NCBI GenBank assembly: GCA_023846275.1 | Contig: CM043871.1 | Location: forward strand, 28,550,569 to 28,614,568 | Reading direction: 5' to 3' | Source of the DNA: Vanilla planifolia | Lineage: Eukaryota; Streptophyta; Magnoliopsida; Asparagales; Orchidaceae | DNA: 64,000 bases | Shown here: piece by piece, positions 35,324 to 47,863 of the stretch | How the letters are laid out: each line of letters begins with the position of its first letter | How positions within the stretch are numbered: the first letter of the stretch is position 1 | The notes under the pieces: generated by a model | What the model was told of the DNA's origin: nothing | What the model saw: the letters and a program-made list of their open reading frames with translations, nothing else | Databases searched by the model: none | Made by a program: the position numbers and the translations under genes

Positions 35324-35960
35324 ATACAACAATATTATTATAAACAAATTTTATCATTAGTAATGGTTTAAACAAATTTATGGAGTAAAACTATACACTG
35401 GGCCATAATAGGCCCTCCAAGTTTTAGATTATTCTCTCTAACTGACCATTCTTTTAAAGATGATATGTTATACTAAACTAGAGAGTGGTTATAATGTTTG
35501 ATGTAAGTGTTTCCAAAAATTGAGAATTAAATTTTATATCTTTATCCAAAGTAATCACTCTAGAAACTCCATGCATTCAAATAATCTACTATTGGAGCTC
35601 TTCTAACCTATCTATTGAATTTGTATTTCTAATAACAAGAAAGTGAGCAAATTTGGTAAGTCAGTCCATGATCATTTGGCTCACATCATAGCTATATTTA
35701 ATTCTTGATATATTAAGATAAAATCTAAGGTGATCTAGTTCCACTTCCATTCTAGTGTAACCAAATTCTTAAGAATCCACCAAGCTTCTGATGTTATGAC
35801 TTCACTCTTTGACAAACCACACACTTCTTTATATAGTGGATCACATCTTTCTTTAGACTTCTCCACCAAAAGAAAATTTTGAGTTACTTATAAATCATGG
35901 TCCTCCTAGGTGAATCACTAGTTTGTTATCTAAAGCATGCCTTAGCACCCTCTCTCTAAA
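35324..35960 (-). pseudogene. gypsy integrase fragment (zinc finger and DDE core)
   Basis: The minus strand shows the HHCC zinc finger region with FFWWRSLKKDVIHYIKKC and CQRVKS (about 35800-35910). Next comes WKW near 35735, where the usual ISMDF region is degraded. Then AHFLVIRNTNSIDRLEEL, MHGVSRVITLDKDIKFNSQF with the second catalytic aspartate, and the KNGQLERII block holding the catalytic glutamate (about 35410-35450). Several in-frame stops occur, mostly where TGG, CAA or CGA would be expected, the signature of C-to-T decay. Confidence 0.87.
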
Positions 35961-36229
35961 CTCCTAGTATTATGGGACATACCACTTACCATGGTAGGTC
36001 AAGATATTAGCCCTTAAGGTGATATCTTTTAGAGTCACATTATTATAGTTTGAATTGCATATTCTCCTCCTAAAACTTAGGATCCTCTCATTGAAGTGTC
36101 CTTAGCACCTCTAACTAATCAACATCAATGTTAAGTGCATTAAGCCAAGCAACTCAAGCTTGCACCTCCATTGAGCTTGAGCTTTATAGATATCCATCAC
36201 AACTACTCTCTTTAATGTCTCCACAAGCA

Positions 36230-37350
36230 AAGACCTAAGGAAGGAGCTTATGCTCAAAGTATCAACCAATTAGTTTGCCTTGCCTTTACAATACTCAATA
36301 TCCAAATCATAATCATTAATAGGCTTCAATTAATGATGTTATCTTAAGTTAAGCTCCCTTTAAGTGAAGATATATTTAAGATTTTGTGACATGTAAATAG
36401 ATTAATCTAAATCCCATGCAAATATTATTATTAAATCTTAAGAGCAAGCACCAACTTTACCAATTCTAGATCATATGTTAAGTAATTACACTCATGTGAA
36501 CATAGTTTTCTATATTCATAGGGTTTTTACCCATCCATCTTTTATAAGAACTACTCCAAGACCAAAGTGTGATGCATCAATTTAAACTTGATAAGGTATT
36601 TCTTACTTTGGCAAGATTAGGATTGGTGTTGAAACTCAACCTATCTTTTAGCTCACAAAAGCTCTATTCGCACTGATCAGATCAAGAAAAAAGCTACACC
36701 TTTTATTGTTAACTTAGTAAGTTATGCTACAATCTTAAAGAAACTTGACACAAACTTGTGATAAATAACCTACAAAATTGAACAAATTACAAATCCAAAA
36801 CATTGTAGCTTGTCTCCTCTATTCTAAAATAACTCAAATCTTATTAAAGAATAATAAAACTCTCTATGCACTTACAACATGCCTAAGGAAAGCTACTTAA
36901 TCCAACCAAAATGAGCATAAAGAATTAAATAAAGTTGCTCACTTCTAAGGAAATCCAATATTATTTGAAGTTACTCTGCTTGTTGCTCTTAGCTTCTACA
37001 AAACATCAAGATGTCATCAACGAACACAATGATATAGAAATCAAGGCACGACTAGAATTTGTAGTTCATAAGATCCATAAATACTGCATGTGCATTAGAT
37101 AGTCTAAGGATAACATTGTGAACTCAGAATGCTTATACCAAGTATGGAGTGCTTTCTTGGCTGTCCTCCTCTTGAGTTCATATCTAGTGATATTATACTT
37201 GACGATCTATTTTAGAGAAGGGTTAAGAACCTTAAAACTAATTTGATAATTCATTAATTTGAGGTAGAGGATATCAATTCTTTTCTATCACTTTATTGAG
37301 TTCATAATAATCCATGCACATGCACAAATTATCATCCTTCCTTTAACCAA
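36230..37350 (-). pseudogene. gypsy reverse transcriptase and RNase H fragment
   Basis: Minus-strand blocks in order: VDYYELNKV (about 37290), YPLPQINELSN, NAHAVFMDLMNYKF, FVDDILMF with the catalytic DD (about 37000-37030), LTKLTIKGVAF, LPK...YQVXIDASHFGLGVVL (RNase H start), LKYIFT with RELNLR (about 36345-36380), and DYDLDIEYCKGKAN followed by LVDTLS (about 36260-36320). Multiple stops and frameshifts make it non-functional. Confidence 0.88.
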
Positions 37351-37599
37351 AAGGATAAGGGATCCCCAGAGTGAAGCATTAGGCTTAATCAAGCCTTTAT
37401 TCACTAATTCCTATAATTTGACCTTGAGCTCTTGCAATTTTATTATGGCCATATGGTAAGGTGCTTTAGTAATAAGGTAGCTCTTGGCTCTAAGTCAATT
37501 GAAAACTCAATCTCACGCTTCAATGGAAAACTTGGCAAACCATTTGAGAAAACATCTACATCATTACACATAATCATGTTCCTACAAAGTTAAGGTCTC

Positions 37600-38880
37600 A
37601 AACCATAACTCTACTACAAATGCTAGTTATCAACCTCTAAGAACCAAGTCAAAAGCCTAAAATGTTGAAATCATGGGAACTATTAATTGACTCCAAAGTA
37701 AACTATGCCAATCGAGTGACATAGGCCTTCTTTTCCACACAATCAATCACTAACTAATGATGGGTCATCAAGTCTATGCTTGTAATAATGTCAAATTTGA
37801 TTATATACACCAAGATAAGCTCAACCTTAACGCATTAGCAACAAATGGCTATATCTTCTTAATCTCTAAATCCAACTAGAATCTCTTTATTAGAAGATAG
37901 TTTCACTATCAATGGTAATTGTACCTAGACTTTATCACCCTTAATTCTTTTCCAAGTACACTCAAAAATAAAATAATACAATACTTTAGTATTAAAACTG
38001 ATAATAAGAGTGACTCTACAAAATAAAATTTTATTAATGATAACATTTAAAGCATCTATAGCTTGTTATAACATGGGTACATAAATTTGTGGCTACCCTC
38101 CTAGAATAACTCATACCTGTCCAATGCTTTGAATATTCTTTAACCCCTTAGGATATGTGGCCTTCTTATGGTTAAGCTTTAGTAATTGAAGAAAATGTTC
38201 TCCTCAAATCAGTAAGCACCACCATGTCTCCTATTGTAATGGCTCCTCTTTTGAACTTAATCTCTAAACTACACTATCCAAAATTCAATAATCAATTATA
38301 CTAAAATAATTGTAGATTAACCATCATGATCTGATCTCCTCAGCCACTTATTACCACAAAACTTACCTGTCTTCTTGTTCTTTGAAGACTCATAACACAT
38401 TCTTTTTATCAAATCTCTCTAGGCATCATAACATAATGCTCCACCTACTTAATTGACTTGGTAATCTCCATGAAATTCTAATATTAAATGAGACAAGTAA
38501 CCACCAAGTGCTTCTAAAGGGAAGGTCTAAGTTCCTCTATGAGTAACTAACATTGACACTTACAAGGCACAAGGTTAGAAGCATAATATGTTATATAAGT
38601 AAGTCTATAGACATAGTTTGCAACTAACATTTATCTCTTTTTTTCTAAGGTGGGTAATTTCATTTTGAATCAGGGCCTAGGACATCTATGGCACATAACA
38701 CTCTCTGAATGTAGCCATGAACTCGCTTAAGGTACCTCATTATTTGAAAGACCCCTAAACATAATATGGAATTAACTTGTCACCAAGTAGCCACCTCTCT
38801 GTCTAGGACTAGTGTTGTAAGTGTGACCTTTTTTTAAACAAGGCACCCTCAGCATCAAACGACTCTTAAACATGGGCTAA
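37600..38880 (-). pseudogene. gypsy gag and protease region, poorly preserved
   Basis: It lies immediately upstream of the RT on the minus strand, where gag and protease belong. A protease-like DPSLVIDC..K.AYV block is visible near 37680-37760, and a CYDA...KFCGN zinc-knuckle-like trace near 38340-38450. The match is weak and the assignment rests largely on position. Confidence 0.5.
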
Positions 38881-38881
38881 C

Positions 38882-41215
38882 TATTAAAATTATGGAGGGA
38901 TGAGAGGAGGCAAACTATGGTTTTTTTAAACTTTAAAATAATTGATTATTTTTAATAGGGCCTTATAAGATCCTTAAAAAACAAACACACTATGTAGAGA
39001 AATAAATAGGCAAGAAAGAAATCAAACAATAACAAACAAGTAATAAATGCAAGCAAGATCTTTAGGTGGTTTAACGTGGCGTAGCCACCAATCAAACTAA
39101 CTGGGCTTCCATTAACCACTTTTATTTATCATAGTAAGTAAGAGTAAACTATATAAAACAAAGGTGCTCAAAGAAGATACTAAAAGTAATAGAGTTATTT
39201 CAACTAAGAGAATGGAAAATAGTTCTCACAATTGTAACATACAAGATTTAAAACCTTAAATCCTTTGAGTTCAAGTATGACACAAAATTATGTAAGGAAA
39301 ACATGTTACCAAGATGAATCGAATGTAAAGTAATGCAGTAGAAGTTGAAATATAACTATTAAAAAAATAAATGAATGCTTTAGTTGGGTTTGCAAGAATG
39401 TTTCAGTTATTTCTATTTTTTCTCTTGATTTTGCAATTTTTAGCATTAGCCCCTTCTCTTAGAGGTTACTCTTCTTTTATACTTGGATCAATCCTAAGGT
39501 AGCCTATGGAACATGTAATGACTAATTGTGCTTTCAAAAGAGGATAAAAATAATTGTTACACTCTAAGGATTTTAGTAGTATCAATACATTTCCTAGATT
39601 GTATGAGGACTTCAAAATTTAACAAGGCTCGTCTTGATGAAGTAATGATATGACTAGTGCATTTTATCTAAATAATGAGTTCATGCTATATGCACCAATC
39701 CATAATTTAACACTCAAGTTCATATACATATCATACCAAAAAATCACATAGACTATATTATTATAAAATAGTTCATCTTAGCAATTTAAGTAGATCATAC
39801 AAGAATAAAAGAGGATCCCCACAATAAGTTTATTTTCACCAAGAGTTGAGCACTTGAGACAAAACTATACATTGTGATCATATAAGTATGAATGCTTGTA
39901 TGATCATTTGTTTACAAGTTTTATAGAGTTAGTTATACATTATTGCACATTGTTGTATTAGCATGATTGTTATTTCTATGAATAAGAGTATTGTAAAACT
40001 TTGATACATATGTTGCATTTTTATGATTATAAAATTTTAGAGTTTAACCTTTTGAAGTAATGAGTGTATTAATATGATAGAACTATTATATTTATGCAAT
40101 ACCTAGCTAACTGTTATTTGTTCTAATTATTTTGTATAATGATGATCATATATTTCTAATGCATGAATCATTTTCATACGTGTAAGAATATGATCTTATA
40201 TTATACAACTATCATACTCATATAACATAGTAAGTGTATTACTATCTTTATGTCATTTATATTATTTATGAGTTAGATGGAAACATACAATTATGATACT
40301 TTATATTGTGTTGTATAATATGCAAGTTTTTAAAAGAGCTTCATGATCATATAAGGACTATCATGCATATGATCAAGCTAATTGTAATAAGACAAAGTCA
40401 TACTAGTATGATATATTAATCATACTTGTCTAACCAATACTAGATTTATATAAACAATGGACCTTAAGGGAAAATAAGGTGAGTAGTCATACAAAAAAGT
40501 TTTTGTGCTTATATGATGTTGTAGAAACTTAACTTTTAGAGATCAAACAACACAGGTAAAAGTTTGATGCCTTTATGCTAGCCTATTCATATTTATAACT
40601 AATTATTTAGTTGACCATCACATCTGTATAATGAAAACTTTGTACTTATGTGATACATGACAACTTCAGACTTTGTTTGAGACTTTAAGCTAAAATATAG
40701 AGCACACAAGTATGATATTAGATATTGTATTGTATGTTCAATAAATTATAGAGAATAACACTTATTTGTGCCTAATTTCAATACCTAAAGGATTAAATTA
40801 ACCTTAGAGCATGAATGAAGGTGATATTATAATCAAATAAATACATGTCTAAAGTTGTTTTGTTACTTAATAAGTATGATTAAGAAATGCATGTATAAAA
40901 ATTATAATAGTCCTAAGTGTCACATTACAAAGGATAAAGGTTTTATATTCTAACTAGTGTGATATAAATGATGATTAGGTCCATGTAGATTAATCATGCC
41001 ATGGAGAGCATCCTTCTTAACTCCATGGTTTGAAAGTTAAGTTATCCTTAAGCCAAGGTCTCTGGTTCTTACTTTAATACCAATCCATATATCCTTACTC
41101 TAATCTAAAATAATTACTATCTCTATTTATGCATTACAAGATCACAAAAACTTTAACATTTTTAGTAACTAATGGCTTGGTTTTATAATCATTATCCTCA
41201 AAGGAACAATAATCT
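38882..41215 (-). mobile_element. decayed copia-type LTR (tentative)
   Basis: The left edge TATTAAAATTATGGAGGG, then ATGAGAGGAGGC, resembles TATTGAAATAATTGGAGAG at 52890. About 160 bp on, AAGATCTTTAGGTGGTTTAAC and GTGGCGTAGCC match the second edge block. Near the right end, GGTTTTATAATCATTATCCTC followed by AACAAT resembles the ends at 45577 and 55145. It contains many CATAC/GTATG palindromes (39.9-40.8 kb). Length 2.3 kb fits the family. Target duplication was not found. Confidence 0.45.
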
Positions 41216-41240
41216 CTGTCTTGATGATTACAAAACTAAT

Positions 41241-42718
41241 TGATATAAGATGATAAGTTTAAACCTATTTTAGCTTATAAATAATTAAAAAGAGCTTAGG
41301 TTTAAATAGTATATCTATACAAAGGCCAATCCAAAAGTGTTATAGGTTTAGAATAGAAAATCTTATAATCATCGAGCAAGTAAGAACTTTCCTAAAACTT
41401 AAAGACTTACACTAATTTTTAACATAAGGCATCTCAACCTAATAAAAAAGTAGTTTAATCTACACAAACCCAAGTATTGTCATTGGTGGTGAGGTGGTAA
41501 GGTATACACATAAGTTGAGTTTATAAAAGACTAAACAAGAAATCATATGGTCACTTACACAAATTGGAAAATTGGATGCAACAATTAAAATTTCTAAAAT
41601 ATGAAATAGAGCACCTAAGCACTTTCCTAGTAATTTGATGCTTTAGTGTATATTGGATAATTGGTCAAGATTTCTTCTTTTGAGCTTCTCACTCGCCTTC
41701 TTAAGGCTCCAGAATCACATTATTCGATTTTTTTACACAGCATGCTTGTACCACACAAGCTTGTGGTAGCACTTTATTAATTTATTCAAAAATTCATCTT
41801 ATATAATATTATGAGCATCCTTATTTATAGAGATCTCATGATACAATAATAATTTGCTAACTTAGAAATATAAAAGATCATTTTGGAAAACCAATGGACA
41901 CATTTTTGGAATTCTAAAGAAAAAATTTAAGAATTTTAAAATTCAAAACAAATTACAAAAAAATACTTTGAATTAAGTCAAAAAACTAAAAAAACTAACT
42001 TGAAAAGTTACAAAATTAATTATGATAAGTAATTCTCAAACAAGCCATGCATTTTAAGAGGTAACACTTAATCTAATTGGTATAGGAGGAGAGGCGCATG
42101 ACACTTCAAATTCAATTATTAAGTCAGCGTGTGTTAGACAGGTCAACATGAAATAATGCTAGTTGACGTGTCGATGCACTTGTTTTAGGTCAAGCACATT
42201 GTTGATCTAGTCTGCATGTGTTGACAAGTCAATATGGATTGAGAGGGATCAACAAGTTTGAAGTGATCAGTGTGGGTCTAATGAGTCGGCAGGTCGGTGC
42301 ATAAAGTGGTTACGGTTATTAACAATGATGATAATAGTGGTAGATAATGACAAACAATAGACAATAATGGAAGCAGCCTAAAACTCATTTTAAGCCATTT
42401 TTTAAGTCATTTTAACCAAATTTTATGAGATTGTCATAAGGATTACTTATGCTAAATTGAAAGCTTATAATATCTAAAAAAATTGTCAATTATTCTTCAA
42501 ATGACTTAAACTAAAGTTTAGTTGCAAATAAGTTGACGAACTTATGAAAGTGAACTTAAATATGTAATAAATAAGAGTTAACTATAATTGACCTATATAA
42601 TAATAATAATAACAAAGATTAATGAGAGGGAAAGCCAATCGTGACATTACTTTGGGTCCGAATATGACTAGTATGACTTTATATAGACCTTTTGTACGAT
42701 ATACTAGGTGTTACTGCA
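41241..42718 (-). repeat. left LTR of the gag-only element
   Basis: It begins TGATATAAGATGATAAG and ends TTACTGCA. It matches 47864-49356 over its length with many substitutions and small gaps: shared blocks include TTTAGAATAGAAAATCTTA, GTCACTTACACAAATT, TTTATAGAGATCTCATGATA and TGAAAAGTTACAAAATTAAT. By orientation it is the 3' LTR. Confidence 0.82.
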
Positions 42719-42802
42719 TCATCTATCTTAGGTAAGAAAGAGGTCAGCTCCATAAAAGTATGGTAAAATCTTTGATACTACTCTAACATCTTTGGGCTAA
42801 GG

Positions 42803-42838
42803 CGATGATGCTCCTCTTTAATAATACAAGCATCATCG
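42803..42838. repeat. inverted repeat with a 10-bp perfect stem
   Basis: CGATGATGCT (42803-42812) and AGCATCATCG (42829-42838) are exact reverse complements around a 16-base AT-rich loop. It lies just inside the left LTR of the gag-only element. Its retained CpGs are unusual for this region. Confidence 0.85.
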
Positions 42839-43492
42839 AAGGCGAGATGACCTTATTAATATACCAAAAATCTTTTTTATGCTTGATCTTGTGTGAAAAC
42901 TATTTAATCATCTACGATTTCTTTATTTGATCTCTCAATCCACCATATGGGGCTAATTGTACTGGTGGGATAGGTTCACTCGTTAATAATGGTGAAGACT
43001 AAAAAAGCTCACTGGGTATTGTGCATAATTCCCTATAAGGTAAAAAGTTTCAAAAATTAAAGATAGTGTTTATTCGATAATTTTTACGTAATTCCAAAAC
43101 ATATGTATTGATACCTTATTTTTTTTTCATAATTCTAAATAGTCTAACAACATTGATAAGCAATTTTTTGAGGGTTCTCTTCAAGAATATCTTGGAGCTA
43201 ACATGAATTATCACATAATTACCCTCAATAAATTTTTTGGGTTGTCTATGAGTATCTATTAGTCATTTATATATTCAATTATTTAAATTAATTTATTTAA
43301 TAACATGTCTATATAATGATGAAATATGATGAGCAAATGACTTAATAAAATCAAAAATATAAAAATCACAAGATAACAAAATCAAATCAATAGAACTCTG
43401 AGGATGTTTTTAGAACAACTTTCAAAATGACTCAAACTCATTGTCTAACAAGAAAATTCAATGCACAATAATAAATAATCCCAAGTTGAAAC

Positions 43493-45577
43493 TGTTGGAA
43501 ACTTGCGTGTTACAAGAGGGGGGGGGGTGAATTGTTCCTTTTACAAATTTTTAAACAATTTTAAAGTTAATTACAATAGTAAAGAGAAATTATGAGCAAT
43601 AAAGTAAAGAATGAAAAGCACACACAATTTCAAGTGGTTCGGCAAAATCTTTGCCTACATCCACCCCTAGCTGACCCAGCCAGGCTTCACTACTAAACAC
43701 TGCCTTTTGCCCAACCGGCGGGTAGGCCGAAACCCTCACATCAACCAATCAACCCAACTGGTACCAACCAAATACAATCAACAGCAGCAAGACACGCTGC
43801 ACACTCACAGCAACAAAGCTGTTATAATTTTAGCAAGAAAACAGATTTCAGCTTTCAAGTAAAAGTTTTACATCAACCTGTACCACAATCCTTTAATCTT
43901 AATTTGTGACACAACTACTAAACAAGTATTAAAAATGTTTAACTAAAAAAAAAATTCAACAATATAAATTTCGTTAAAAAAAAACAAATTATTTGGAGCT
44001 CTTAAATATAAGTCCTTGTGTACTTAGAGCTCATACTTAACAATTAAATCTAATTAATTAAACTCAAGATAATTAAAGAAATCACTTTTCAAACCGCAGC
44101 TTAAAAAAAACGCACTTCTGAACGCGCTTCAAAACAGGACAACGCGCCTCTGAACGCGCTTTCCAAACAGGACAATGCCCAAATCGCGTTTGCGAGAGGC
44201 GTTGTTCTGTTTTAGGCGGAAGAGTTGTTTCGGAGGTGATTTGGTCTGAAATTCGATGCAATAGAAATTCGACACTGATAAGTTGTATTCAGAAAAGCTA
44301 ATAGAGATTCCAAGGCGTGTAACAACAATCAAATTCGTTGAAGATTGGTCCGAAAAATCAAGATCGACGAAACTTGGATAACGGAAAAGATTTGCAGTAA
44401 ATTCAACCTCAATTCAAGTAGCTAAGCAGAGTATGAGGTGTAGTTGAGTAAGCAATAGTAAATAGAAATGAAGAGGGATGAAACCGTGCGAATTTGAAGC
44501 AAGAAGAGCGCGTTTTCGTTTCGGCCCGAGAAGGCTGAGGAAGACGATGAACAGTAATTCCAGTGATTTTTATCCGTCTCTGCAGGGATTTTTCCAATTC
44601 TTTTTCTAACCAAAATCCCTCGAATTCAATCCTTCTTATAGAAGGAGATCGAGCAATTGATCGTTGGTTCCAACGGCTAGAAGAGGGGAAAAATAATTTA
44701 AAAAATATATAGCCGTTGCACCGGAAAAGCAGAGAAGGAACGCCGAAAAAAAATAGCACGCTTTTTAGTCCCACATTGGCTATTGGTAGGGAGAAGTGGC
44801 GCATATAAGAGTTCACTTCTCTATTTACCTTCAGCCGAAAATATTGGGGTTGGCTGCCCCCTGGTGCGGTTGGGAAGTCATTACCCAAGCCGACCTGTTT
44901 AGAGCATAATGGGTCAATTATGACCCGAACCCGAATTAGGAACTCTGGCTTGCGGATGCGCCCTTCTAGTCGTCCCCTTAGGTTCTCGCCTGGCCGGTTC
45001 GGCTTGGTTCCGGTTCGGCGTTAACCGAACCCTTTTTGCCCCGGTTTGGCGTAAAGCGAAATTTTTAATTAAATTGGAAATAAAATTTTGAAAGCTTTAA
45101 CACTTGCGAAAATAGTCGAAAACGCTTTAATAAATAATAATAATTATATTTTTATTTAAACCAAAATAAATATGGTGTAAAATGTTGATTATACAAGTCA
45201 AGGACTTGAGAAGCATATGAATCTCAAAAATGCAATCCTAAGTGTGTCACATATTGATTAACAGGATGGGTTTAACAATCTAACCTTGATAATGTAGTAT
45301 ATGAAAATCTCCAAGTGGTTTTGCCACGCCGCAAGGAGAACCTGATTGACTCTCATGAGCTGACGTTTGAGAGTCGTTCTTGAGCCATGCCACTAATGAA
45401 CTTTGACAATGCTTTTCATGTGGATCGCTCCATGGATTAATCGACCAAGCTCTCCAATCTCCTAATCCCTGTAAGCACTTGAGAAGCATGATCTGAAATA
45501 CACTCAACAAATCATTAGTAACATTAGTACAATGGTTTTGTACTCATCAAACTCGTGGAGCACAAAGGGGTTCAACA
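43493..45577 (-). mobile_element. copia-type solo LTR, 2,085 bp, with GAAAC target duplication
   Basis: The ends are TGTTGG and TTCAACA, with perfect TGTTG/CAACA terminal inverted repeats. The flanking 5-mers are identical, GAAAC at 43488-43492 and 45578-45582. There is no internal coding domain, hence a solo LTR. It carries a run of ten G followed by TGAATTG, then CACACAATTTCAAGTGGTTC and GGCAAAATCTTTGCCTACATCC. In related elements the reverse complement of this edge (TTCACCCCCC) lies next to the primer site, so I read it on the minus strand. CpGs are retained (AACGCGCTTC, GGTTCGGCG) and GC is high, so it is young. It is nested in the gag-only element. The open frames at 44129-44888 and 45280-45510 lie inside it and are not genes. 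Confidence 0.92.
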
Positions 45578-46769
45578 GAAACATGTTTCTTTATTAGGCT
45601 AGAAAGAAGAATGTTTAAATTTTGTTTGACTACTTTTTATTCACCCATTTAGGGATGATCAATCGATAGAAACTTTAGTTTTACCAAAACTAATCGATTT
45701 ACTTGGTGATGTGATAAATGTGATAGTGGGGTGATAAAAAATAGATTTATAACATGTTGAAGGTCTCTTAAAGATAGGAGTGTGTCTGGTAGGTTATCAT
45801 GAAATATGTTTAAATTCTTTTAATAAGAGTTGGATGATGGTTAGTGGGGTGTGTATATACTAGTTTCCCTAGTTGTCACAAACTAGATAACTTTACCACT
45901 GATCATATCCTTATTAATCTCGATTAATGAAAAGATATTAAATAATTTTTCTTTTCCTTTATCTTTCTCTTTTAGGGTATTTGGTTTAAAAATTTTATTC
46001 AATGGAGGTGAAAGGTATAATGTGATTTTCTTTCTATTGTAAATGAAAGTATATACATTATCTCTTCTATTTATGATAAAATCTTAATTGTATAGCCAAA
46101 GATTCTTTTAAGATAAGGCTACCTACTTGCATTGGAAACTATCACATCATAATTTTTTAGAATATTAAACAAATTTTAAGAAAACATAACATGTTTGTTG
46201 TATGAAAGTTAAAGTTTTTAAATCTGAGATACAATGTGTATGTGAGGATAGTCTATAAGTGTTAAACCTATCCTTTTGTTAATATTCTATCTATGATGTT
46301 CATACAATTATCGCTATCTATAATATTCTTATAATGTTGGTTTTAAATTCAAATGAAGTTACTGAAGATGTTAGTTTGTCACCAATCTTTAGATGGTCTT
46401 GATGTAATTAAGTGCATTTCACGTTAGCCAGGGGTGGTCAATATAATAAAGAATTTCACCTAATACTTATAATTCTTCTTCAATCTTCTAATGCTATTAT
46501 ATAACCTCTTCTTTTTTAACTTTAATGATTTCTTTTACTATTCATCTATGTCTATGTGTAGAGCTCTATTAGGGCACTGGTTGTGGCATGCCCTCACTCA
46601 TGATAATGATAACACTCAACTATAAAACTAATAGATAATTTGTTCGATGTCTGCACTTGACATATCAAAGGTATGGGTGGAGAGGAATGGGTTGCTTGTG
46701 GAGTAGTAGTAAGAAAGTGGAAGTGGAGGTATGAGTTTAAGGATAGGAAGTGATCAAAATAATCTCACT

Positions 46770-47560
46770 ATTGTTGGCAATCAATCTTTTAAATCTTTCT
46801 ATATCATAAGATACTTTATATGCCTTTTCTAACTAATAATATTTCTCAAGTATAACTAAATTTGAATAAACTCTTCAAGCCCATCTTAAAATTAAGATAA
46901 TATTATTGGATTTGGCTCTTTTACACTACATCTAATTATATAATCCTCATATTTATAATATATTTATCAACAGTCTTTGAATTTTGAAATAAACATTTCT
47001 ATTTATCTAAATATTCACATGAATAGGAGGTAGGTACATATTTAGCTTGTAGGCTAATCTTAAGTTTTTCCTATGGGGTAATGTTCAATCTTTGTTAATA
47101 TGTCACTATTCTAGTATGTGAATAAATAATCTAACATGTGATGTGCACTTAGTTTTTAAATATTAGTACTTTTATTATTCACAAAGATAACACTAATCAA
47201 AATATTACTCTATTCTTATTTCTTAATCTTTATATACTCTATAGTCTAAATAACCATAAAATGTATGGGCATAAACTTTAATGATGTTAACTTGGCAATC
47301 ATCCCTATCATGTCTTCTATCATGGGTATGTGGAGTAGCTTGACACCTAGATCAACATTTCAATTTGTTTAGATTATTTTTAAAGGATATTTCCTTAACT
47401 TTGGAGTGACTTATCATAGACCTATTTGATCGATGGGTTACACGTGATCTATTATCTCTATGTTGTTCCAACCAATTTATGAATATTTTTAAGATTACTC
47501 TTACCTCTTGCATTAAATGAGTTAGTTTTAGAATTATAAGTTATATTATTGGGTCCATGA
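46770..47560 (-). pseudogene. gag remnant of the gag-only element
   Basis: On the minus strand a coiled, basic block (HLMQEVRVILKIFINWLEQH, about 47450-47520) is followed by poorly conserved sequence. Near 46770-46890 there is RVYSNLVILEKYYQLEKAYK and then DIERFKRL, the usual L-xx-EAY-LA-xE-xF end of a gypsy-type gag. Stops interrupt the frame. No zinc knuckle or pol follows. Confidence 0.6.
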
Positions 47561-47847
47561 TCAGTTGTGTAGGTCAAGAATCAGAAATTCTATCTTATTT
47601 TTTGGTCTAGAGGTCAATAAATTATCAAGTTATAGACAAAATTCTTAATTTTGGATCATAAACAAAAAAGAAAAATAAAATCCCAAATTGTAATAACACA
47701 AGACCATGTAAATAAAGAGATATTATAGAATTAAACTTAAAAACATGATTTTTTAAAATAACTTCTAGAAGTTAAAAAATATATAAAATTAAAAGATGAT
47801 TGTTTAATGATAAATTAAAAAGCATGTGAATTCCTAAAATAAAAAAT

Positions 47848-47859
47848 GCTCTGGTACCA
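47848..47859 (-). other. primer binding site for initiator-methionine tRNA
   Basis: Read on the minus strand it is TGGTACCAGAGC, 11 of 12 bases identical to the common plant retroelement primer site TGGTATCAGAGC. It lies 4 bp inside the right LTR (47864), where a 5' LTR boundary should be, and fixes the element's orientation. Confidence 0.88.
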
Positions 47860-47863
47860 AAGT

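Larger units (their letters stand above)
32185..38880 (-). mobile_element. dead Ty3/gypsy element, Tekay-like, with nested insertions
   Basis: Minus-strand remnants lie in gypsy order: gag/zinc-knuckle traces (about 38.3-38.8 kb), protease region (about 37.7-38.0), reverse transcriptase (about 36.9-37.35), RNase H (about 36.25-36.6), integrase zinc finger (35.8-35.95), integrase core (35.33-35.7) and C-terminal region (33.15-33.37 and 32.2-32.45). The wording of the integrase and RNase H blocks is closest, from memory, to the Tekay/Del chromovirus lineage. The body is split by a Cassandra element at 32459-33152 and by a copia-type LTR at 33371-35323. Stops are very frequent, and it cannot encode a working protein. 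Confidence 0.88.

Noticed and set aside
43518..43527. A run of ten G, considered as a G-quadruplex or a sequencing artefact
   Set aside because: It is the normal poly-G/poly-C edge of this copia LTR family. A single run cannot form a quadruplex alone.
44129..44888. Minus-strand open frames up to 159 codons with a GC-rich composition
   Set aside because: They lie wholly inside the bounded solo LTR (43493-45577) and have no domain or motif.
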